From Aquarana catesbeiana (Eukaryota > Chordata > Amphibia > Anura > Ranidae), in the NCBI RefSeq assembly GCF_042186555.1, contig NC_133332.1:234392015-234456014 (forward strand): a DNA stretch of 64,000 nt, given 5' to 3'. How positions within the stretch are numbered: position 1 is the stretch's first letter; every line of letters begins with the position of its first letter. The notes under the pieces were generated by a model. That model was not told the origin of the DNA. It did not search any database and saw only the letters and a program-made list of their open reading frames with translations. This document shows, in pieces, positions 51,756 through 62,627 of the stretch. The translations under genes were made by a program, and so were the position numbers.

Positions 51756-52004
51756 CTGCGCATTCTGATTGGTCCCTGCTGTCTTCTCCCCCCTGAAAGG
51801 TGCCAAATGTGACACCGCGGGGGGGGGATCAATTTCTGGGTGGAACTCCACTTTAAAGTGGTAGTAAACCACTGAAACCCCCCCCCCCCCCAAAAAAGCA
51901 CCTGCAAGACAATAGCATAATGTGCTAGTATGCATCTGCTGTGCCCCCTGTACTCAGTCCTCCAGACCTCCAGAGTTGTGTCCTACTAATGCAGGAAGCG
52001 TATT
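51756..52004. repeat. Right copy of the 240-bp direct repeat
   Basis: Nearly identical to 50360-50599, with a small internal duplication CCTCCAGACCTCCAGAG and a longer C-run. Unlike the left copy, it continues into the rest of the second miniature element (to about 52130). Confidence 0.85.
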
Positions 52005-52194
52005 ACTGGCCAGATCACCAGGTGAATACAGAGGGTAAAAACCCCAAAGAAAATAAAACTAATGCAGCCACCACATCTAATGATTGGTAAGCTGCAATAT
52101 AATACATTTTTGGTTTCAGGTTTAATACTGCTCAAGCTTCATGGAAAGAAAAGGCAGACAGAAGAGGTTATAATTGTTCAGTATCCATGTATAT

Positions 52195-52796
52195 CAGGGG
52201 TGTCAAACTCGATTTCATTGTGGGCCGCATCAGCATTAAGGTTGCGTCAAAGGGCCAGTTGTATCTGTAAGACTAGATGTCCAGAGTACCCCACTCAGAT
52301 GCCAAGAGCCCCCCATCATTAGAAGTCAAGAGTCCTCAACCCTCCATTACATCACAGTGCAACCCCCTTACCTTGTGCTGCTGCCAGAAAGAAAGGGGGG
52401 AGGAGCTGGGAAGCAGAAAGTGCAAAGTCTGGTGGAGGACCAAAGGAGGGCTGGAGTCTGTTGAATGCTGAGACCAGGGGAGGAGGAGAGGAGGGGGTGC
52501 TTTGGCTGCACAGAGAGGCAGAGGATCTGTAGGAGGAGTTCTGTCCTCCTCTCTGCTATCAACCGCTGAGATGGCGAAAGGGGTGGGGGCTGATACAAGC
52601 CTCTCTGTGGCTGCATGGAGAAGTGCAGGATCTGGTGGAGGAGTTCTGTCCTGCTCTCTGCTGATAACTGCTGAGCTGAGACAAGGTGGGTGCAGCAATG
52701 AAGGGGGTTGCTGCAGCTGTAGGAGAGGTGCGAGGGCCAAATGAAATGGCCTGGAGGCCTGGAATCGGCCCCCAGGCCTTGTGTTTGAAACATGTG
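52195..52796. mobile_element. Non-autonomous hAT-like element with an internal direct repeat
   Basis: Exact 8-bp target duplication ATGTATAT (52187-52194 and 52797-52804). The left end CAGGGGTGTCAAACTC and the right end with GTGTTTGAAACATGTG are imperfectly inverted. An internal direct repeat of about 110 bp contains GGAGGAGTTCTGTCCT. Confidence 0.8.
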
Positions 52797-52829
52797 ATGT
52801 ATATAATAAAACAGCTAATGTGTTTTTCT

Positions 52830-53266
52830 ACAAGTACAGTTACCCTGTACTGATTCCTGGCACTGGTGGGCACTGATTGGCGACACTTTTGGTGCTATAA
52901 TGTAATCAGGGCACTGATAATCAGTGCCCTGATTACATGTTTTGTTGCCCCCTGCGAGGAGATGTTGCTGATCAGCTCTCCTCACCACACACACTGTCAG
53001 TGTGAGGCGAGGAGAGCTGATTACCGGCATCTCCATGTTTACATGTGACCGGCTGTGATGGAACACAGCTGATCACATGGTTAAAGAGCTGCGGACACGG
53101 CTCTTTACAGCAATCGGGTTGCGCCGTGTCCTAGCAACACTGCACGTCCGCAAATGCCGCACTGCATGCCCCCACGGGCCCACCCACCATCATATGACGT
53201 CGTCCCAGAACGAGAGCCGCACCGCCCCACTGTCATTTGACGGTGGGCGGGCGGCAACTAGTTAAA
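52830..53266. repeat. GC-rich hairpin-containing repeat
   Basis: The inverted pair AATCAGGGCACTGA/TCAGTGCCCTGATT (52904-52936), the pair AGCTCTCCTC/GAGGAGAGCT, and a CCGTC/GACGG-type end near 53230. It resembles the GC-rich halves of the TTAA elements (for example 28,000-28,300). Borders unclear. Confidence 0.5.
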
Positions 53267-53269
53267 CAC

Positions 53270-53722
53270 CAGAAACACTCTTTAATCCTAGTCCAATAAT
53301 TTCCATGCTATTACTGCACTCTTTCATTAACTTTCCATAAAAAAAAAAATGATATTCATCCATGTCAGACATGACTTTAAAAGGAATGATCTTGGCATGG
53401 ACTCAGCAGCTGGAAGGTAAAAAAAAAAAAAAGTATCCTAAAACAAATTATTGATTTGCTGTCTACAAAGTGACCATCCTTCTCATCAGCCCTCTTAGTA
53501 TTTACTGAGTCCTGTTCTGCTGGGATAGGAGGAGCAAATATGGGTCTCCTTTTCTAAGGGTGAATCAATATTTAGCAAGGTTGCCATTGGTGGAAATTGA
53601 TGATGAAACTCTGGCCACTGGGCACAGGTCTTTGTCCGTAGTGTCCCCAGACATTAAACCTTTAAGGATCTGAAGATAGCAGTATAGTTTACCTCTGGAG
53701 TAGAGAGATTTTGACATCGAAC
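53270..53722 (+). promoter_or_regulatory. Presumed promoter and 5' UTR of AMBP copy B
   Basis: No canonical TATA box is certain. Candidate liver-factor sites are GGTCTTTGTCC (53628-53638, inverse of an HNF4-like GGACAAAGACC) and TATTTAC (53499-53505, forkhead/FOXA core). Mammalian AMBP is known to be driven in liver by HNF1, HNF3/FOXA and HNF4, which motivates the search. Single short matches are weak evidence and the start site is unknown. Confidence 0.3.
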
Positions 53723-53830
53723 ATGAAGATGTTTCTATTTTTCCTCCCTGCCTTCCTGGCCCTAGTGACCGGCAACCCTGTTGAGACGGAGGTCTCCATT
53801 ATACCACAGGAGAACTTTGATGTCACCAGG
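53723..53830 (+). CDS. AMBP: AMBP copy B, exon 1 (signal peptide and mature N-terminus)
   Basis: 36 codons starting MKMFLFFLPAFLALVTG, a clear signal peptide (Lys then a hydrophobic core) with likely cleavage near Gly17. NPVETEVSIIPQENFDVTR follows, matching in position the mammalian mature N-terminus ending QENFNISR. The exon ends ACC AGG before GTAACT and joins in phase 0 to exon 2 (ATA TAT GGC). Secreted lipocalin precursor; upstream ATGs are absent in this frame. The second Met (codon 3) is a possible alternative start. Confidence 0.88.
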
Positions 53831-54335
53831 GTAACTTCCTGATTTTACTTACATGTTTTTTTGTTAATATAGAAAATAGATGATACATTGTTTGGTTACA
53901 TTTCTTCCAGCTATAATTAAAGAATGTTTGTTGTATTATTGTGTGATGGTGGAAATATGGCACTTAAATGTATTGGCTTTTGTACAGTAATAAAGAACTG
54001 TATAGTTTATAATATAATCTACATTTATCCCTGTGTTATCAAAAAGGCAGTTTGAAAATTATTGTTGAACATCTTTCTATCCTCCCATAGTGGTAGCACA
54101 GCACTTCCCACAATTGGATTTTCATCATTAGGGATGAGCGGAGTAATATCAGCATATTGACTTTCCACAAAATTACAGTTTTTAGGTTCATTTAGTTTAT
54201 TAGTGTTCTAGAGTTCTTTGTATTTTTATGTTTTTTGTTGTGTATTTGATGGTTATTTGTGTACAGTTCCATTATTTTCACTTTATTTTGTGACAACAAA
54301 GTACAATAATGGAGGTCATTTTTGGTACAATAACT

Positions 54336-54490
54336 GGTCCAGAATAGTAACAGGTACAATAGCAGGTCCAGAATAGTAACAGGTACAAAAACAGGTCCAG
54401 AATAGTAACAGGTACAATAGCAGGTCCAGTAACAGGTACAAAAACAGGTCCAGAATAGTAACAGGTACAATAGCAGGTCCTGGATAGTTG
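54336..54490. repeat. Minisatellite (AACAGGTACAATAGCAGGTCC)
   Basis: About seven units of AATAGTAACAGGTAC and CAATAGCAGGTCCAG modules, 15-29 bp each. Minus open frames (ILDLLLYLLL) are artefacts. Confidence 0.85.
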
Positions 54491-55221
54491 GACAGAGCTT
54501 AAGTAACCCAGGTGAGCAATTAAAAGCCCATAGCACACCTAAAATCGACCAAGAAACACCTTAAGTTCACCTTCCCTGCTGACTTCAATGCATTTCACCA
54601 GAATGGCGAAATTGTGCTTATATCTCCTGAATTTTTTATGATTTCTCCATAAGCTCTCAGTTTCACTATTCATTATGATCATTGTTTCACATTTTAATAT
54701 TTTTTTTATTTCTTTTATCCATCTGTTTTCCTTCGCACAAATATGAGTTATTTTTTGTTACAAATTAAGTGCTGCGGCTTTTCTACTCGTAATAAGTGGA
54801 GTTATAAGGAGAAGCCACAGCCGTGTAAAGCCACAGCCGGGTGCCCAGTTAGAATGCTGGCGCCGTGGAGAGGAGCAGGGCTTCATACGTCCGCATCGCT
54901 GGACCGTGGAGCAGGTGAGTGTCTGATTATTAAAAGTCAGCAGCTACACTTGGGTGGATATGGGCTGGAGTTGATAACAGTCGGCCGATACGGCAGGTTC
55001 AGTATTTTAGGGATTAGGAATTATTTTTTGTGTTGTATAGAATGTAGAAAGCTGAGAACCCCTGTTTTTTTCCCACTGGGGAATTTCACCCTTCCTATGT
55101 TTTCTGGTGACCATTGTCTCTGGTATAGAGAGTGATGGGAAAGCCGAACTACTTCAGGTTTCACAGGAACAGGGGGTGAGGGAAAATCTTCCAAAGGAGA
55201 CACCTGTTCTGGTGACACTGT

Positions 55222-55565
55222 CTAAGGCAGCCTATACATGAATCATTTTTTTTTAGTTCTACCAGCGGGTTGAAAAAAATTAAAAATGTTTTGTTTTCCC
55301 CATCCACAGATTCAACGTGAATGGGGTAATCACTCATTCTCTTCTATTGACTTCTGATGGTGGGGAGACTTCCTCTGCCATCAGAACATACTGATCAGTG
55401 TCGCTGGCTATAGCCAGCGACACTGATCAGTTGGGAAAAAACCCACAGGCTGGTAGATCAAATTCTGTACAACCAGGGTGCCCCTACATGGATCGAAATT
55501 CGGCCAGTCCCTGCTGAACCAGCTGAATTTCGATCCATGTATGGCCGGTTTAATAAAGGGATATT
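55222..55565. repeat. Imperfect foldback element with a 42-bp perfect palindrome
   Basis: Ends GGCAGCCTATACATGAATCA and TCGATCCATGTATGGCCGG are imperfectly inverted. Inside, 55390-55431 is a perfect palindrome (half-site ACTGATCAGTGTCGCTGGCTA would be 21 bases: it begins ACTGATCAGT and its centre is GCTATAGC). No coding capacity. Confidence 0.65.
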
Positions 55566-56049
55566 CTTTCCCTTTGGAGAGATCTCCTCTTACTTCTTGC
55601 CGTGTCTTTTGAAAAGAAAGTAAAGAGAAACTTCACATACACTTATATAAATATGTAGGTGACCAAGCCTCACCTACTTCTCAACAATACAATCGCACTG
55701 TCGAAGAAGTGAAGGCAGTATCCATATAGTTAGACTTTAAAGTTTATAGTTAGACTTTTAAAAAGACATTGTCACTTATCCATTTAGGGCAAATTGACAG
55801 TGTGCCCTGATAACACACCTCCCAGCTAGCTATGTATACTCACCCATGCAAGTTCCCTGTCCTCTCCCCTGCTGTGGGAGCTCATTCTGGGTAAGCTCTA
55901 GTGCTGGCGCTTACCTGGGCAATTAATGTAATTGCCCCCTAATGTTATAATGCTGCAGCCTTACCAATGGCCTGACTGATATTACACAATGGAAGCCCAA
56001 CTTGGTTAGAGCAATGGAGTGAGGCTCCAGAGATAACTGAGGTGGCAAG

Positions 56050-56115
56050 GGTTCATACACATAGTTACATAGTTAGTTAGGTTGAAAAAAGACACAAGTC
56101 CATCTAGTTTAATCA
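56050..56115. repeat. Short dispersed repeat (ACATAGTTAGTTAGGTTGAA)
   Basis: TAGTTACATAGTTAGTTAGG then GACACAAGTCCATC resembles a repeat commonly met in amphibian genomes, from memory only. Borders not defined. Confidence 0.4.
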
Positions 56116-56224
56116 AAAAATGCACACAAGTGAGCATTCATGGTTGGGGTGAGGCTATCATTATCGACAAAGAGAATGTGTATTTTTCTAGTTAGGAGTT
56201 ATGGAGTCAGCTAATCTCCAGGAT

Positions 56225-56765
56225 AATTTAAAGCTGCAGCTTCCTCTGCACTACAGGAGTTAAATGATCATTTTTGCTAAAGGGTACCAGGTAAGTGGAC
56301 TTTTACTTACCTCATCACTCCGCTACTCTGGCAGCCATCGCTTTCTGGGACACTCTGGGCTATTGAGGGGCTCTCGGTGTGCTCACTTACAATGAAGGAC
56401 TGTTGATCCTGCATCGTACACGAGGATGGTGAGAGCCCTCCCACATCCCAGGAGAATTAAAGAGCAGAGAAAAATGCTGGATACTGGGTAAGGTAAGTAT
56501 AATTGTTTGATCCTCTACCACTAGCCTAAAAAAAAACATTTAATCTTTCATTTTTAAAACTGAACTCTTGGGAACAGCTGTGCCATCACCATGTACAATG
56601 CAGCATCAACACTGAGAGCCCTTTCAATAGCCCAGAGTGTTAGAAAATGTGATGGCCACCAGAGTAGTTGATGGTTGAGGTAAGTAAAAGTCCACTTTCC
56701 TGGTATTCTCAGCAAAAATAATAATTTAACACCCGTAATGCAGAGGAAGCCCCACTGCAAGGGCA
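56225..56765. repeat. Foldback element with about 160-bp arms
   Basis: The left arm (GCTTCCTCTGCACTACAGG, AAGTGGACTTTTACTTACCT, CACTCTGGGCTATTGA) is mirrored by the right arm (TCAATAGCCCAGAGTG, AGGTAAGTAAAAGTCCACTT, TAATGCAGAGGAAGC). The central part is about 200 bp and unique. Confidence 0.78.
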
Positions 56766-57566
56766 GAAGCGGCTTCACAGGATCGGTCTTGCAGCTAGGA
56801 GAAAGCCTGTACAAGCAAGGAATAAGGTAAGTATTACAACTTAATCTTCTACCCCGACATTAAACAAACATTTAACCCTTGCAGTTGTGGTAACTGCAAC
56901 TGTAATATTTACTGTTTCCTGGAGCTGGCCTTTAAATTCTAGGTTACCTTTTAGGGTTATGCTTAAGTTGTAAGGGTTATTTTTCAGGCATGGGTTAGGA
57001 TCAAGTTATGGGTTACGGATCAGGTTAAGGGTCAGGCTTTGGGGTAAAATGTGTCCACGGTCAAATTCTTTCTTTTTGTTATAGAGTTGGGAAGGGTTAG
57101 AACCTCTGCAGGGGTTTTATTGCAGTCATGTGCCCCTGGGGGGAGTTGTACCCTCCCTTTTTGTTCAAGAGATCATTTTTACTGGGACAGAAAGTAAAGA
57201 GGAAAACAAAAACCTATAGTTGGCACCAGAACAAGAGGTGAGGGGGGATATGTTCCAAAAACAGACATCTGTTCACATCACAACTGTCAAATAGGGTATA
57301 ACTTCAAATAGAAAACAAAGTAGACTCAAACGGATCTCCTTATTTGGAAAACTTTATGTCGGAACAACAGCCAAAACTTTTTATTTCACTTTGGTTAGAG
57401 CAAGCAAAGGTTAGGGCCTTTGTCTGTTTTTTATTTCAATCACTGTACCTACTGGGGAGATTTCATCCACATATCCTGTCAAAATATAAAGTAATGAGAA
57501 ATATTTTAACCAGGGACACAGACAAAAACAGGGGGAGAGGTTAGAACTTCTGACTCTTTGCCAATA

Positions 57567-57994
57567 CAGGGGGTCCCCGGGTTACAAACAAGATAGGGAC
57601 TGTAGGTTTGTTCTTAAGTTGAATCTGTTTGTAAGTCGGAACATGTACATTTTTTAAGTGTAGCTCCAGCCAAAAAAAATATTTTTAAGCTTTTTGGATA
57701 GCATAGGGAAGGGTTAACACCCCTGTAATGTTTGTTTTGCTGTGTGTGCCCCTGTTCAGAAGATTTCACCTCACTTTCTGTCCCAATGACAATTGGATTT
57801 TGAAAATTTTGGGTTGTTGTGGAAACAAGCCTTGGTGGTAAAGCATCAGTGGTGGTACCTTTTCCCCATAATAGCTCTTACAGGAATGAATTTCCCTTCC
57901 TAGGGGTAGATTTCCTCTCACTTCCTGTTGTCTCCCTCCGTTTGTAAGTAGGAGTCGTTTGTAAGTCGGATGTTTGTAACTAGGGGACCCCCTG
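57567..57994. mobile_element. TA-flanked miniature element (CAGGGGGTCCCC ends)
   Basis: Inverted ends CAGGGGGTCCCCGGGTTACA and TGTAACTAGGGGACCCCCTG, bordered by TA (57565-57566 and 57995-57996). The subterminal TTTGTAAGTCGGA is also repeated. 428 bp; TA target use places it with Tc1/mariner/pogo-type miniature elements. Confidence 0.82.
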
Positions 57995-58236
57995 TAGTGT
58001 CATATTCAGAAATAAAAATCTGACAGTTTAGCTCCTGGCTGGAATTTGGCTTTATATGGCTGGAACGTGGTTTTAAAGTGTAACTGTCTCTAGATATGGA
58101 AATTCAAATATTTTCCTATATGTAAGAAGCAAAAAAATTGATCGAAAGCAAACCCTCAATTACCTCTGTAGTTGCTGGAACTGTGAAGCAAGTGATCCTC
58201 AAAGGTGACAGCAAAAGTGCTGCAGTCCTTGTTCAA

Positions 58237-58482
58237 GAATACAGCTCCAGAGGTCAGTAAAGGCTTTACTGCATAAGAATATGCAAATACTTGACCCATA
58301 CCTGCCATCAGTTTTTTTTAAATACAACCTTAGTTTAGATCTAAGCAATTTTGAAATATATAAATACAGTGCATAATGGCTTATATAAATTATCTAAACT
58401 GAAGCTATGGTTACTTAAGTATTTACAATTTACATACAGCATTCTTAAGCAATAAAGTCCTTACTGACCGCTGGAGCTGCAA
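58237..58482. repeat. Inverted repeat pair in intron 1
   Basis: AGCTCCAGAGGTCAGTAAAG (58248) through GCATAAGAAT is mirrored by ATTCTTAAGCAATAAAGTCC through CGCTGGAGCT (58440-58479). About 160 bp lie between the arms. Probably a small foldback element. Confidence 0.65.
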
Positions 58483-58681
58483 ACAATGTGGAGAAATCCC
58501 TCCTCAAAACATTTAAACTGTATATATACAAATACATACATATCTTTTCTTTTCAGTATTGGCATGCATGATTTTCTGTACAATTATGGTTTATCTTGCA
58601 GCAGACTGTGTATAGGACAGGGGAATCATGTGGCTCAGTGTTTTGCATCTCTGATTTTATTTATCTATTTGCTCTATTCAG

Positions 58682-58824
58682 ATATATGGCAAATGGTATG
58701 ACATTGCAATTGGCTCAACATGTCCGTGGCTGAAGAAGTACAAAAGCAGTTTTGACGTGGGAACTCTGGAGCTCAGCGAAGGGCAGACAGATGATGAGGT
58801 CCAAATTGTTAACACCCGGATGAG
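58682..58824 (+). CDS. AMBP: AMBP copy B, exon 2 (start of lipocalin barrel)
   Basis: 143 nt reading IYGKWYDIAIGSTCPWLKKY, then KSSFDVGTLELSEGQTDDE and VQIVNTRM. It contains the lipocalin GxW signature (GKWY) and the free cysteine of alpha-1-microglobulin in STCPWL (Cys34 in human numbering, used for redox and haem chemistry). The acceptor is CAG at 58679-58681 and the donor GTAAAA at 58825. The last two bases AG join the next exon's A to give Arg. Strongly conserved with the mammalian protein around the cysteine. Confidence 0.93.
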
Positions 58825-59084
58825 GTAAAAACTTACATTACTATGTGTAAAGTTGCAGCCTAGTGAAAGCTAAAAGCAAGGCAGTTTTACATTTTTATTT
58901 CCTTCTTTTTACATGTATTATTTACAGTCCTTAAAAATGTCTATGTTTATATTTCCTGCATAGATAACTAACAAAAACTGGTAAAGCAGAAAAAACATGT
59001 TTTTCCATAGAAACTAGATTCTAAGATTCTATATTTTGTCTTTTTATTGCAGGTTGAGAGATGAAGCCTAAAGCTTAAGGCTTT

Positions 59085-59415
59085 AGGGCCGATTCACACT
59101 GCTGCGATGCCAGACATCGCATGTGATTCGCACCGCATTGCTGTGATGTCTATGCGATGCGAATTTCAGCCATACAAACTGTATGGCTGAATTTGCATCG
59201 CATTCGGACCAAACTCGTGCAGGACCTTTTTTGGTCCACACCTTAATCGGATTGCATGGGTGTTCACACCTATGCGGTCCGATTCTGCAAATTGCGCTGC
59301 ATTTTTCAAACTAATTGTGGAGTGTCGTTAACTTAACATACACACCGCAATTAGTTCACATGCTGTGTGAATTTGCTGTGAATTCGCTTCGCATCTAGTG
59401 TGAACCGAGCCTCAT
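59085..59415. mobile_element. Miniature element (GCCGATTCACACT / AGTGTGAACCGAGC ends)
   Basis: Inverted ends GGGCCGATTCACACTG and CTAGTGTGAACCGAGCC. Internal GCGATGCGAATT and its inverse recur. No coding capacity. Confidence 0.65.
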
Positions 59416-59727
59416 GCACATGAGCGTAAAAAATGCCACTGCTAGGGGCATCTGGCATTTTTTTCTTTTTTTTGCCAATAAATGTAGCTGCATGTTATTT
59501 AATCTGGCCATTTATGCGCATATCTGTGCACATCGTTTAGGGGCATTAAAAAATGTCACAAATCTGTGTTGAGTGCAAGTTATTAGCATTTTTATGTGCA
59601 TAACGCACCTAAATGCACAATAACGCACATGTATGCATGTAAATTTATTGCAATGGTCAGAATAAATGAACAGTCTGACCAATAGAATGCATTTATGCTG
59701 AGCACAAACACAATATGTGCGTATACA

Positions 59728-59822
59728 GCCAGCAGGGACTGATGTGAATGTACAAAGTATATGTTAAGTGCTGCGTAAATTGACAGCCCTATATTAGTAC
59801 CTGAAATAAATAAATACATATA
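59728..59822 (+). repeat. SINE/L2-type 3' tail fragment
   Basis: AGCAGGGACTGATGTGAATG followed by GTACAAAGTATATG and an AATAAATAAA end matches the tail of the SINE at 2750-3095. Confidence 0.55.
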
Positions 59823-60057
59823 CAACATTAGCAGCATTTTTTTCTGCCAATTTCTGGCAGAAAAAATGTGCATGGGGCCTGAGTATGGGTACCATCCTTC
59901 TCAAATCAGCAGATACCAAGCAGCAACGAAATTCTGAGGACTACAGGTTTGGCCACACTACCATCTAGTGGCAGAATAGCAAACTGTAATAATTAGTATC
60001 TTTAAAAAAAAGGACAAACTATCTGGGTACTTGCTTTTCATCTGATATTTCCTGCAG

Positions 60058-60134
60058 ACATGGAACATGCACACAAGTCACAGGTACCTATCAGAAGACA
60101 GATGTCCCTGGGAAGTTCAACTACTACAATGCAA
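60058..60134 (+). CDS. AMBP: AMBP copy B, exon 3
   Basis: 77 nt reading (R)HGTCTQVTGTYQKTDVPGKF NYYNA, aligned with mammalian GVCEETSGAYEKTDTDGKFLY. It includes the first cysteine of the lipocalin disulfide (HGTC). The acceptor CTGCAG is at 60052-60057, the donor GTAGGT at 60135. It leaves one base A, completed by AA of exon 4 to Lys. Too short and differently framed to appear as a clean ORF; recognised by protein similarity and matching phases. Confidence 0.9.
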
Positions 60135-60199
60135 GTAGGTTTATCCAATTTTTTTATAAACTGTTTCAAAAGATGCAAAAAGGTCTTTAAAGCGGAACG

Positions 60200-61360
60200 C
60201 TATGTTGACAACACACAAATCTATCTCTCTACTGCTCACCTCACTCCTTCAGTCTCCTGTCGCATTACTATCTGACATATCAACATGGATATCACACTTC
60301 CTCAAACTCAATCTTTCTAAAACCCAAGCTCATAATTTTCCTCCAGCCCGTGCCCCCCCCCCCCCCCCCCTGACTTCTCCATCCAAAAATACAATCATCT
60401 GTCCCTTCCCTGATGCCAGGGGTGTAATCCTAGACTCTGAGCTGTTCTTTCAGCCCCAAATCCAATCACTGTCCAAATCGTTCACACTTCCACCTCTGAA
60501 ACATCTCCAAAATACCCCTTTCTAACCTTTGAAACCACTAAGCAACTTATTCACTCCCTGGTCATCTCTCGCCTTGAACATAGTAACTCCCTCCTCATTG
60601 GCCTACCTCCCTGCAAGCTATCCCCTCCTTAGTCTATCATGAATGCCGCTGCCAGACTCATCCACCTTACCACCTGATCAGTGTCCGACACTCCTCTTTG
60701 CCAATCCCTCCACTGGCTCGCCATTGCCCAACGCATACAATTCAAAACACTAACAATAACACACAAAGCCATTCACAATTCTGCCCCAAACTTCATCACC
60801 AATCTTATCTCCACATATCACCCAAACCGTCCTCTCTGCTCCTCCCAAGACCTTCTGCTCTCTAGCTCTCATCTCCTCCTCCCATGCTCATCTCCAGGAC
60901 TTCTCCAGAGCCTCTCCCATCCTCTGGAACTCACTACCCTAATCTGTCCTGTTATCTTCTACTCTGTCCACTTTTAGGAGATCCCTGAAAACTCATCTCT
61001 TCAGGGTGGCCTATCCTGCCTCCAGCTAACAACCGAATCTTCTTCTCCCCAACATCAGTTTATCCCTCACAGTCCCTAACTTTTGTTTCACCAGCCCCTC
61101 CCTCTTAGATTGTAAGCTCGCAGGAGCAGGGCTCCTCTAACCCTCTTGCTTTGAATTGTACTGTTGGTGTATTGTTCTTTTTTTTTTTTTTTTTTTTTTT
61201 TATTTAGTGGTATGCGACATACAATGAAACGGTAACTTCACAGAATATGTAGTGTAAACAAAGTAGCCTACACATGGACATCAGGTGTATTGTTCTTCTT
61301 TACATTGTAAAGCGCTATGCAAACTGTTGGCGCTATATAAATTCTGTATAATAATAATAA
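60200..61360 (+). pseudogene. L2-clade LINE 3' fragment, plus strand
   Basis: Same family as the copies at 26.5 and 40.7 kb but in the gene's orientation. It reads HKSISLLLTSLLQSPVALLS, STWISHFLKLNLSKTQ, LHWLAIAQRIQFKTLTITHK across several frameshifts. It ends with ATGCAAACTGTTGGCGCTAT and an (ATA)n tail at 61345-61360. A 104-bp insertion at 61180 interrupts its 3' end. Confidence 0.82.
61180..61283 (-). mobile_element. Short poly(A)-tailed retroposed fragment with 14-bp target duplication
   Basis: The 14-bp repeat GGTGTATTGTTCTT (61166-61179 and 61284-61297) flanks about 22 T followed by TATTTAGTGGTATGCGAC and more. On the minus strand this is about 82 nt ending ...CACTAAATAAA and a poly(A) tail. 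That is the hallmark of LINE-mediated retroposition of the 3' end of some transcript. The source RNA is not identified. Confidence 0.75.
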
Positions 61361-61977
61361 CTTTAGAAAGATCCTGTCCTGCCTCTTCCCCCCTCCCTCT
61401 TACACATTTGCCCAAAAAAATTTGAAAAGTGAAAACTTTTTTTAAAAATGTGTTTTGCTTTGATAATCCTGGCCTAGGCCAGGATGATGTTATGGATCCT
61501 AGTACATGCACAGACACACTGTAGGTCTCTCGAACATACACAAGATCTCGTATGACGCCTGCTGGGTCATGTGACATGGATATTCTAGGAGCACTTTGCA
61601 AGATGTTGTGCATGTGCACATGCACCACATGGTCTATGCTGGAGAACTGGAAGAGACTAGCTGCATGTATGCACATGCAAAAGGGATTTGGCACATGTGC
61701 AGACACACCACAGGGTCTCACAGGTTCTGTAGTGATCTGGCCAGTAACATACCTCCTGTATTAAAGTGCTCCTACTCTGGAGAAAGTAGCACAGGGGACA
61801 TATTTGGACAGCACAGCAGTAAATACATTAACAAATCGAAGCTGACCTCCAGCTCACACTTTATAAGCAGCAAACAGTTGTTTTCCTCTTGGTATAAAAG
61901 TTTTATATACAAAAATAAAAGCTGATCATTGTAAGCACCCATGTCAGTGCAAAATGGTTTGTTTCAACCCTCTAATG

Positions 61978-62458
61978 CACATATGTCAAATGCAAGGCCC
62001 GAAGGCCGAATCCGGCCCTCTAGGACTTTCTTATATGGCTCTCGCACCCAGTTTTTCAGCCAGAACGTGGCAGAGCTCCATCTAGCCACCCACATCCAGC
62101 TCTCACCCTCAGCTCATGCTGCCTACAAGGTAAGGCAGAGCCACCTACACAGGGAGGTAATAGAGCCAGTCAAGGTAGGAGAAAGAGATGCAACAAAGAT
62201 TTGGGGAGGGTGGTTGGGGTTGCACGCTGTGCATAGTGCACACCTAAACCCTGCACGCTGTACACAGCAATCCTCTGAACTCTGTATGTAACGCACTCCT
62301 GAACCCTGCACTCTGTGCATACCAAAATCCTGAACTCTGTACACAGTGCACTCCTGAACCCTGCACTCTTTACGTAGCACACCCCAGATACAATCGACCC
62401 TTTGAGGGCAACCATATTGCTGATGTGGCCCACAATGAAATTGAGTTTGACACCCCTG
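61978..62458. mobile_element. Non-autonomous hAT-like element with internal tandem repeat
   Basis: Flanks CTCTAATG (61970-61977) and CTCTAACG (62459-62466) form an 8-bp target duplication with one change. Ends CACATATGTCAAATG and GTTTGACACCCCTG are imperfectly inverted. The interior has a CCTGAACYCTGCACTCTGTA-type tandem repeat at about 62225-62385. Confidence 0.75.
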
Positions 62459-62627
62459 CTCTAACGTATATATCTGCAAAAGAATTTATTCTTTTGAAAA
62501 TAACAGACTTACTGAATAGATCCCCAGGTGAAAAATAGGGTAAAGAAAGCATAAAAAAGAAAATGAATCTAAGAATTGGTAAGCTGCAATAAAATATATG
62601 AACTGGCTCCAGTGAAGACCTGGTCTA

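Larger units (their letters stand above)
53831..58681 (+). other. Intron 1 of AMBP copy B
   Basis: 4.85 kb from GTAACT to a TCTATTCAG acceptor. It contains a minisatellite (54336-54490), an exact 42-bp palindrome, a foldback element, a TA-flanked miniature element and an inverted pair near the 3' end. A candidate exon-like stretch around 58170-58250 was rejected as part of that inverted repeat. Confidence 0.75.
58825..60057 (+). other. Intron 2 of AMBP copy B
   Basis: 1.23 kb ending TTTCCTGCAG. It holds an inverted-repeat element at about 59085-59415 and an L2/SINE tail at 59728-59822. Confidence 0.8.

Noticed and set aside
53683..53691. TATAGTTTA as TATA box of AMBP copy B
   Set aside because: Only about 32 bp before the ATG, which would place the start site at or beyond the start codon.
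58170..58250. Exon-like stretch reading VVAGTVKQVILKGDSKSAAV and ending at a GTCAGT-like donor
   Set aside because: It would sit between AMBP exons 1 and 2, which already join perfectly in phase. Its right end belongs to an inverted repeat (58237-58482).
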